A stretch of DNA of 64,000 nucleotides, from contig DATELA010000057.1 in assembly GCA_035277145.1 (NCBI GenBank), positions 1-64,000 of the forward strand, given 5' to 3'. Position numbers and translations under genes: made by a program. This document shows, one piece after another, positions 58,794-64,000 of the stretch (positions are counted from its first letter, which is position 1; every line of letters begins with the position of its first letter). Below the pieces are notes generated by a model. It did no database searches, had not been told where the DNA came from, and saw nothing but the letters and a program-made list of their open reading frames with translations. The stretch is from DASRAP01 sp035277145. Lineage in GTDB: Bacteria; Gemmatimonadota; Gemmatimonadetes; Gemmatimonadales; Gemmatimonadaceae.

Positions 58794-60617
58794 CTAGCGG
58801 ATCGCGGTGCGCTGAATCCCGGTGCCGCGCTCCGCGACCGGTGGAATCGAAATCGGAAGCCGGCCGGAAATCGGTGCGCGCCCTGCGAGCGCCCGCGCAC
58901 TTGCCCGTTGCGAACTCGGCGCACCGCTCCACGCCACCACGTACGCCTGCACATCGGTGATTTGCTGCAGCAAATACGGGTTGCCAAGCGCTACCGTAAT
59001 CACGCCTTTCGGGCGTGCGGCGAGCGCGCGCACAAACGAAACAAACGCAGTCGACTGCGCGATAGTCGCAGCGTCCCATCGCGTCGCGACATACGAACCC
59101 ACGACCACCGCGTCAACGCTATCCGCGATTGCGGCAACTCTCGCGAAGTCGGCGTCAGTTCCAGCGTCGGCGTCGACGAATGCACTGCGGACGGCAATTC
59201 CTTCTGCGCGCAACGCTGCGTCGAAATGCACGCCCGCCAGCAGATCGGTGCGCCGCGCAACCGTCACGCTGAGAACGCGCGCGCCCTGCCGAAGCGGAAT
59301 CGTGGATCGCTGATCGCGAACGAGCGTGATCGATCGCGACGCGATCGTATCGGCGAGCGCTTGGTTCGCCACTGTGCCGACAACCTTGCGAACGTTCACG
59401 GGATCGAATGGCTTCGCGCCCGCACCGATCAAGCGCGCTTTCGCAGCAAGAATGCGTCGCGCAGCATCGGCCACGCGCGACGCAGGATACTTGCCTGCAG
59501 CAACACCGTCTTCGATGGCTTTGATCGTTACCGCGACGTCAACCGGCTGAATGAGCACGTCCGCGCCGGCCGCGACTGCGCGTTGCGCCGCGTCGACCGC
59601 ACCGAATCGATCGAGCACGCCGCGCATGTCCATCGCGTCAGTAATCGCAACACCGCGAAATCCAATGTCGCGGCGCAGAAGTCCCCCGATGATCGACGGC
59701 GAGAGCGTCGCGGGCACACGACTGCTGTCGAGCGCCGCCATCGCGCCGTGAAACGTCATCACCGCACCAACACCGGCGGCGACTGCTGCACGAAACGGCC
59801 GCAATTCTACCGAATCGAGACGCGCGCGAGACGCTGTCACTTCAGGCAGCGCGAGATGCGAATTCACTTCGGTGTCGCCGTGTCCGGGAAAATGTTTCGC
59901 GGTGGCGAGCATGCCGTGATCCTGCACTCCGCGCACGAACGCGGCTCCCAATCGGCCGACGAGAACCGGATCTTCGCCGAACGAGCGCACGTTGATCACG
60001 GGGTTTGACGAATTGTTGTTCACGTCCAGCACCGGACCGTAAACGATGTGCACGCCGAGCGCACGTCCTTCGTCGGCGGTCATTGCGCCGAGGCGATACG
60101 CGAGTGCCGTGTCAGCGGTCGCGCCGATTGCCATGAGAGGTGGCGCCCACGTCGCGCCACCGAGCTCGATCGCGTTGGGAAGGAAAACGCCGCCACGCGC
60201 CCTGAACCCGGCGCCAGCTTCGAAATCGGCACCAAACAAAAGCGGGACGCGCGACGCGCGCTGCATGGCATCGAGTTTCGCGGCAATGTCGAGCGGCGTG
60301 CCCACACTGATGGTGAAGCCACCAACGCGATCCTCGGTAATCCATCGCTCAACGCGAGCCCACCGCTCGTCGTCCGCGGACATGTAGTCGCCCACGATGC
60401 TCGGCCACACCATCTGCGCGGCCTGCTCACGCAGCGTCATCTTCGCGAGCGTCGCGGCGGCCCACGCGTTCGCGTCCTGCGGCGCGGGCAGCGCGGATGG
60501 CGTCGCACGCGCCGCTGGCGTCGTCGGAGCAGGAGCGCTCGCGGCGCGCGGAATAGTGCACGCGATTGTCGCGAGCGCCGTGAGCAGCGTGGCGCGCGAG
60601 CCGCCGAGTGTCACCAT
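58794..60617 (-). CDS. GH3-family beta-N-acetylhexosaminidase-like hydrolase (NagZ-related)
   Basis: 607 residues, exported (possible lipobox near Cys20). N-terminal TIM barrel: VGGFTISVGTPLDIAAKLDAMQR, GADFEAGAGFRARGG, YGPVLDVNNNSSNPVINVRSFGEDPVLVG, and LATAKHFPGHGDTEVNSHLALPEV. The nucleophile region is AITDAMDMRGV. A second alpha/beta domain (from about 380) makes the protein longer than E. coli NagZ (341). In NagZ-type enzymes the acid/base dyad is Asp-Ser-His after the PGHG motif; here it reads Asn252-Ser253-His254, so the Asp is missing. Activity may be altered. It starts 7 bases inside the yggX end (ATGGTGA). Confidence 0.88.
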   Translation of the reverse strand: MVTLGGSRATLLTALATIACTIPRAASAPAPTTPAARATPSALPAPQDANAWAAATLAKMTLREQAAQMVWPSIVGDYMSADDERWARVERWITEDRVGGFTISVGTPLDIAAKLDAMQRASRVPLLFGADFEAGAGFRARGGVFLPNAIELGGATWAPPLMAIGATADTALAYRLGAMTADEGRALGVHIVYGPVLDVNNNSSNPVINVRSFGEDPVLVGRLGAAFVRGVQDHGMLATAKHFPGHGDTEVNSHLALPEVTASRARLDSVELRPFRAAVAAGVGAVMTFHGAMAALDSSRVPATLSPSIIGGLLRRDIGFRGVAITDAMDMRGVLDRFGAVDAAQRAVAAGADVLIQPVDVAVTIKAIEDGVAAGKYPASRVADAARRILAAKARLIGAGAKPFDPVNVRKVVGTVANQALADTIASRSITLVRDQRSTIPLRQGARVLSVTVARRTDLLAGVHFDAALRAEGIAVRSAFVDADAGTDADFARVAAIADSVDAVVVGSYVATRWDAATIAQSTAFVSFVRALAARPKGVITVALGNPYLLQQITDVQAYVVAWSGAPSSQRASARALAGRAPISGRLPISIPPVAERGTGIQRTAIR

Positions 60618-60889
60618 GAGATTTTTCCCTGCTGCGTTGTGTCGACGTCCGAGTTTTTCCCGGACTTGAACAAGAACGCGTCCATGTTACGCGTGAGGAA
60701 TTGTCGGGCTTGCGGATCCATGACGTTCAGGCCGTAGTGATTGATCAGCATGGTCTGCTGCTTGAGCCAGTCGCTCCAGCATCGCTGACATACACCCGCA
60801 ACCACCCGCGCTCCCATCGGCCCCGGAAATGGGGGCTTTTCGAATCCGTCGCGCGTCTCACCGCACCGCGCGCACGTCACTTCTGGCAT
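60611..60889 (-). CDS. yggX: YggX-family Fe(II)/Fe-S protection protein
   Basis: 92 residues from the ATG at 60889, which has GGAGG upstream; the longer upstream frame is not coding. MPEVTCARCGETRDGFEKPPFPGPMG carries a CxxC pair, then GVCQRCWSDWLKQQTMLINHYGLNVMDPQARQFLTRNMDAFLF is the standard YggX C-terminal helical part. YggX guards Fe-S clusters and iron traffic in oxidative stress. The CxxC in the first half plus CQRC suggests a possible metal site not usual for enterobacterial YggX. Its stop overlaps the GH3 start by 7 bases. Confidence 0.9.
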   Translation of the reverse strand: MPEVTCARCGETRDGFEKPPFPGPMGARVVAGVCQRCWSDWLKQQTMLINHYGLNVMDPQARQFLTRNMDAFLFKSGKNSDVDTTQQGKISW

Positions 60890-61204
60890 CGATCCTCCTG
60901 TTCTGACGCGGCAATCTACTTGCCGCGGTGTTGAGTTCTTTCGCATTGGCGAGCGCGACGGGCCGACGTCGACCGCGCACGTCCGACCCTGGGACCGCCG
61001 CGTAACTGTCCGTGTCGACAGCGCTTGAGCGGCATGCTCGTCATCAACTGCCCCGAGCCGGCGTGCGTCTCCAGGCCGCGCCAGCTCCGACGTATCGTTT
61101 CTCGACAGTGTCGCGAATATAGGCGATGTCCTGCTGTGTAACGCTATACACACCAATGACTTACACTAACGCTTTGACTCCAATTGGACGATGCTTGTAT
61201 TGCA
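60890..61204. other. Intergenic region without clear genes
   Basis: About 315 bases between yggX and the 61205 gene. The first ~230 bases look like GC-rich filler. The last ~85 bases (61130-61215) are distinctly more AT-rich than the rest of the window. They contain TTGACT at 61174-61179 with TATTGC 18 bases later, a possible promoter for the plus-strand gene, and a cluster of small direct repeats. I see no tRNA or other RNA gene in it. Confidence 0.4.
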
Positions 61205-61744
61205 ATGATTACAAGCGCCCTGTCCTCACTCACTGCTCGACGGCTCAGCGCCATCGCGCGATTCATGCGCACGATGGCCGCCTGCGTGCCGTGCGGCGCC
61301 GCGCTCGTTGGCGCGTTGGGACGCGACCTCCATGCGCAAGCAGCGAGCGCCGGCCACACGAAAACGGCGATTCAGGTTTCAGCGAGTCTCGTCGTCGGTT
61401 ATCGCATGCATGTCCGCCAAATCGCACCGGCGCGAATCGTCGAGCGCAACGCGGGCATGATCGAGGTTGAGCTGAGCCTCGAAGCAGCGTCGAATGTCGC
61501 GTGGCGGCTCACGATGGCCGCGCCGCTCGCGCAGGATTCCGTCGCGTTTTCGCGCACCGAAGTGCGCGATGCGTCTGGTGCGTGGCGCACTCTCGATCGC
61601 GCCAACTCGGTGACCGTCGTCGGTGAACGCCCGCCGTGCAATCCAACACCGATCACCGTGCGAGTCCGGCTCTACGACGACGCGCAAATCGCTGCGCTGT
61701 CGGCACCGCGGTTCATGATGGATACGGCGGCGCGCGGACTCTAG
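61205..61744 (+). CDS. Hypothetical exported protein
   Basis: 179 residues from the ATG at 61205; an alternative is ATG 61265. The N-terminus is weakly hydrophobic and ends at ALGRDLHAQAAS, a likely signal-peptidase site. The body is beta-rich (TAIQVSASLVVGYRMHVRQIAPARIVERNAGMIEVELSLEAASNVAWRLTM; ...VTVVGERPPCNPTPITVRVRLYDD). No family recognised. It converges with the 186-residue secreted gene, with both stop codons inside the palindrome TAGCGCGCTA (61742-61751). Confidence 0.5.
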   Translation: MITSALSSLTARRLSAIARFMRTMAACVPCGAALVGALGRDLHAQAASAGHTKTAIQVSASLVVGYRMHVRQIAPARIVERNAGMIEVELSLEAASNVAWRLTMAAPLAQDSVAFSRTEVRDASGAWRTLDRANSVTVVGERPPCNPTPITVRVRLYDDAQIAALSAPRFMMDTAARGL

Positions 61745-61748
61745 CGCG

Positions 61749-62309
61749 CTACGGTGCGGTGATCGTGAACTGAATCGGAATCGTGTAGACACCTGGCGTG
61801 TCGAGCACCCAGGAGTACAAGACACGGAATGACAACGGGATCACCGTACCGGCTGTCGCGCCGCCGCTGGCCTGGAGCTGCACATCGGTCGTCGAATACG
61901 GCGTGAACGGTCCGCCCGGATTGATCGCCCACAACAAATCCGCGTCGGGCTTGTTCGCACGCGGCGTTGCCCCGCTGCCGCCGAGTGGCGTGCCGACCCA
62001 CGAGCCCGTGGTAACGCGGGTGGTCACACTCCAGCCTTGATTCGATTTCACCGTAAGCGTCAGACCGGACGTCGTTGCAAACGTCGAGTCAAACGCACCG
62101 GCGGTTGCATTGAGGAGCGAAATGTTCGTCGCACTCAGCTCGAGGCGAGTCGCGCGTGTGATCGTGAGCGAGACCGAGTTCGTGTTGTTGCTCTGCGTCG
62201 TGCACGATTCAGCGCCGTTTGTTTGGCACTGACCTTGGCCGCGCGCGGAGGCCGCTGCAGCGGCCCATAACGCAGCTACGCTGGCGGCGAGAAACACGCG
62301 CTGCCTCAC
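61749..62309 (-). CDS. Secreted beta-sandwich protein, possibly a pilin/coat-subunit-like protein
   Basis: 186 residues from a GTG start that overlaps the next gene's stop (GTGA). Signal peptide to ARGQ. The body is Ser/Thr-rich beta strands: SNNTNSVSLTITRATRLELSATNISLLNATAGAFDSTFATTSGLTLTVKSNQGWSVTTRV, and ends TPGVYTIPIQFTITAP. Such closing strands (GVYTIPIQFTIT) and the beta-sandwich size recall CS1/spore-coat-U/DUF4402-type subunits, but no donor strand is obvious. Likely exported by the partner barrel gene. Confidence 0.5.
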   Translation of the reverse strand: MRQRVFLAASVAALWAAAAASARGQGQCQTNGAESCTTQSNNTNSVSLTITRATRLELSATNISLLNATAGAFDSTFATTSGLTLTVKSNQGWSVTTRVTTGSWVGTPLGGSGATPRANKPDADLLWAINPGGPFTPYSTTDVQLQASGGATAGTVIPLSFRVLYSWVLDTPGVYTIPIQFTITAP

Positions 62310-62731
62310 TGGTCGCCTCGTACCGCCACAAACTCGCCGCTCGTACCGCTGCCGATCTGCACCCAGGTGCCGCGAATTGTGTCAGCCACCAATCGACCAA
62401 CGTGGCGTCGCGTTCCTTCACTCAGCAGTACATCGAAATCGACATCATCGGTGCCAATCAGGCGCCCGCTGACCGCGCCCGACAACAATCGCGTCGTGCC
62501 GGGACCCGTACGCTCTTCCCAGGACACGGAACCGCCAAGGAGTTCGCCGTCCTGCGACGAAACGGTCAGGACGCCGGTGAGGTCCGCGCTCGGAGACGTT
62601 TGCGTCGCGGTGTACTCCCACGCGCCGGACATATTCACCGCCGCGGCGCCACCGTCGGTGACATCGATGCACGCCGAACTGAACGCAACGAGCGCGACGA
62701 CTAGTCGAGTGCGCAGAATCGCGCCGATCAT
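62306..62731 (-). CDS. Small lipoprotein
   Basis: 141 residues, ATG at 62731 overlaps the stop of the 62728 gene (ATGA). Signal VVALVAFSSACIDV with lipobox SSAC. Followed by a beta-rich body (GAWEYTATQTSPSADLTGVLTVSSQDGELLGGSVSWEERTGPGTTRLLSGAVSGRLIGTDDVDFDVLL). No family recognised. Middle member of a three-gene overlapping operon with the large barrel/Cna-B protein and the secreted beta-sandwich. Confidence 0.6.
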   Translation of the reverse strand: MIGAILRTRLVVALVAFSSACIDVTDGGAAAVNMSGAWEYTATQTSPSADLTGVLTVSSQDGELLGGSVSWEERTGPGTTRLLSGAVSGRLIGTDDVDFDVLLSEGTRRHVGRLVADTIRGTWVQIGSGTSGEFVAVRGDQ

Positions 62732-64000
62732 CGGTGACCATCCTCGCGTAGCGCGTCAGCCGCCGGTTGTGCGCCGCGACCGGAATCGAACAAGCGCACC
62801 GCGCGGCCACGCAACGGAACTTTGATTGTCTGTTGCTGGTGCGGAGCGACAATCACTTTCGCCGTATCCTGCGCGCGCAACTGCTCGCGCAAACGCGTGA
62901 AGTCGAAGCGCAGTTCGTACTGACCGACTGGCACGCCGTCGAAAACCGCAGTCGACGCGCCGGTGCGACGGGCGACCCATTCGAATCCGGTCGCGTCACG
63001 CAGAATCACGATCGCCGGTGACAGGTTCACCTCCGGAACGCGACCGTCTTGATCCGCAACGAGTTCGAGTTCGATCGTCACGCTTCCCGTCGGCAGCACC
63101 GGAAGGTCGAGTCGTTCGACCGTGTCAGTCGCGAGCCCCGGATGCGCGAGCAACCCAACTGGCAGCGTGGACTGCTCGATCGTCGTGCGGCCACGCGCAC
63201 GGGCGGGGAGGCGGAAGATTCCTTGCGCGTTTGTCACTGCGCGCGTTTCTCCGCGTCGAACAACAACGCCCGCGACGCCGGGCTCGTCACTGTCACGGCG
63301 CCCATTCTGGTTGCGGTCTTCGAACACTTCGCCCTGCGGACCAAGCGCCTTCGGTGAAAACACACGCGTCGCCGCCGTCAATCGCACGGCGCCGACCCAG
63401 CCCGCGTCGCCGTCGGCTGTGCGAAAGAATGGATTCCGCTCCGCGGCAAGAGCCAGCTCGAAGCCACCGGGCAGAGCCATCTGCAAGGTGGCGCGAGTGA
63501 CGACGGCCGTTTGCAGCTTGCCGAGTCGCTGGTAGCTCGCTTCGGTGTTCAAGCGGAATTGCTGATCGAGGACGGAGAACGGAAGTCCGCGCAATCGCGC
63601 CGACGCATTCCACACTTGACCAGGAACGCCAACACCGGCCTCGGTGAGTTCGAGTCCCGCGCGCGCCTCGAGCGTTCCCCATCGCGCGGTCGCGCGCGTG
63701 GCGCTCGCATCCATCGAGCGGCGCGCCGCGATCGCGCGATCGACGCTTCCGTCCGAAAGCTCGGTGATGCGCTCTATGCTGCCCATCGATCCTTCGACGT
63801 TGACCGCCAGCGCGCCGCGGATCCAATCGAGCCCACCTGTCAGGGAGCGTTCGCTCGCCCCAAAATCACCGATCGCGGTCGCGGCAGCATCGGCGTCGAA
63901 TTTCGACGACTGTCCGCGCAGTGTCACCGTTGTTGATTGCGATGCAATCCAGCGATGACCCAACGACCACGAAGAAACATCCATCGCGTCGAACACGTTG
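62728..64000 (-). CDS. C-terminal part of an outer-membrane usher-like/SdrD-B-domain protein (5' end outside the window)
   Basis: At least 423 residues; the frame stays open at the right edge. The visible first ~240 residues are beta-strand-rich in barrel style (ARWGTLEARAGLELTEAGVGVPGQVWNASARLRGL; LQMALPGGFELALAAERNPFF). Then a Ca-binding-type linker GEVFEDRNQNGRRDSDEPGVAGVVVRRGETRAVTNAQGIFRL, a SdrD/Cna-B repeat hallmark, and further beta repeats (TIELELVADQDGRVPEV; YELRFDFTRLREQLRAQDTAKVIVAPHQQQTIKVPLRGR). A barrel plus D-x-N-x-N-G-x-x-D linker resembles ushers of alternative chaperone-usher systems. Without the N-terminus this is uncertain. Confidence 0.55.
   Translation of the reverse strand, partial: NVFDAMDVSSWSLGHRWIASQSTTVTLRGQSSKFDADAAATAIGDFGASERSLTGGLDWIRGALAVNVEGSMGSIERITELSDGSVDRAIAARRSMDASATRATARWGTLEARAGLELTEAGVGVPGQVWNASARLRGLPFSVLDQQFRLNTEASYQRLGKLQTAVVTRATLQMALPGGFELALAAERNPFFRTADGDAGWVGAVRLTAATRVFSPKALGPQGEVFEDRNQNGRRDSDEPGVAGVVVRRGETRAVTNAQGIFRLPARARGRTTIEQSTLPVGLLAHPGLATDTVERLDLPVLPTGSVTIELELVADQDGRVPEVNLSPAIVILRDATGFEWVARRTGASTAVFDGVPVGQYELRFDFTRLREQLRAQDTAKVIVAPHQQQTIKVPLRGRAVRLFDSGRGAQPAADALREDGHR

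Noticed and set aside
60890..61156. Upstream extension of yggX
   Set aside because: The family starts at MPEVTCARCGE with a good ribosome site; the upstream residues are basic filler.

Overview
This is a GC-rich (many GCG/CGC runs), gene-dense bacterial chromosome segment with no phage, transposase, CRISPR or rRNA. The gene mix fits a Gram-negative, respiring, menaquinone-using environmental bacterium: a propeller protein with a GRGPGEF blade motif, futalosine-type MqnD, outer-membrane barrels, TolC/RND efflux, glutamine synthetases of types I and III, and a long-form dCTP deaminase. Gemmatimonadota is my best guess. That is an inference from gene content, not a phylogenetic result.

Layout. 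1-4.7 kb: propeller protein (cut by the window edge), HEAGH metallopeptidase, nadB and an MFS pump. 4.7-17.6 kb: one long, tight minus-strand train reading copper-site protein, membrane Ser/Thr kinase, 2-oxoglutarate dehydrogenase E1, ABC importer (binding lipoprotein, ATPase, fused permease), NDH-2, PAS histidine kinase and ANTAR response regulator. Many junctions in it are 4-base start/stop overlaps. 17.5-23.9 kb: outer-membrane barrel, rRNA methyltransferase, MsrQ/MsrP methionine sulfoxide repair, and an epimerase with an AlkA-like glycosylase. 24-26.4 kb: NtrC-type sigma-54 activator followed by a FliA/WhiG-type sigma factor with a sigma-54-like promoter. 26.4-34.7 kb: DUF454 protein, dcd-dut, HAD phosphatase with a GT2 enzyme, TauE exporter, barrel protein, tRNA-Cys and an MsbA-like exporter. 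35-41.5 kb: glnN, hybrid histidine kinase and glnA. 41.5-50 kb: zinc-ribbon protein, mqnD and an HD-GYP regulator, then TolC-MFP-RND efflux. 50-58 kb: charge-polarised Lys-rich protein, MerR, SDR, RepA-like protein, S41 protease, TolB-like lipoprotein, SPFH protein, small zinc-finger proteins and cold-shock protein. 58-64 kb: NrtR-like regulator, GH3 enzyme, YggX, and a secreted/outer-membrane cluster that may be an usher-like surface system running off the edge.

Themes. Translational coupling is pervasive: nine or ten GTGA/ATGA junctions. Several convergent gene ends form hairpins with a stop codon in or beside the loop. Short tandem repeats with strict 7-nt (once 8-nt) periodicity sit in several intergenic gaps. 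The candidates most worth checking are the heptamer arrays, the stop-in-loop hairpins, the sigma-54 to FliA-type cascade with a possible FlgM-like protein, the sucA-centred train, and the truncated surface cluster at the right edge.
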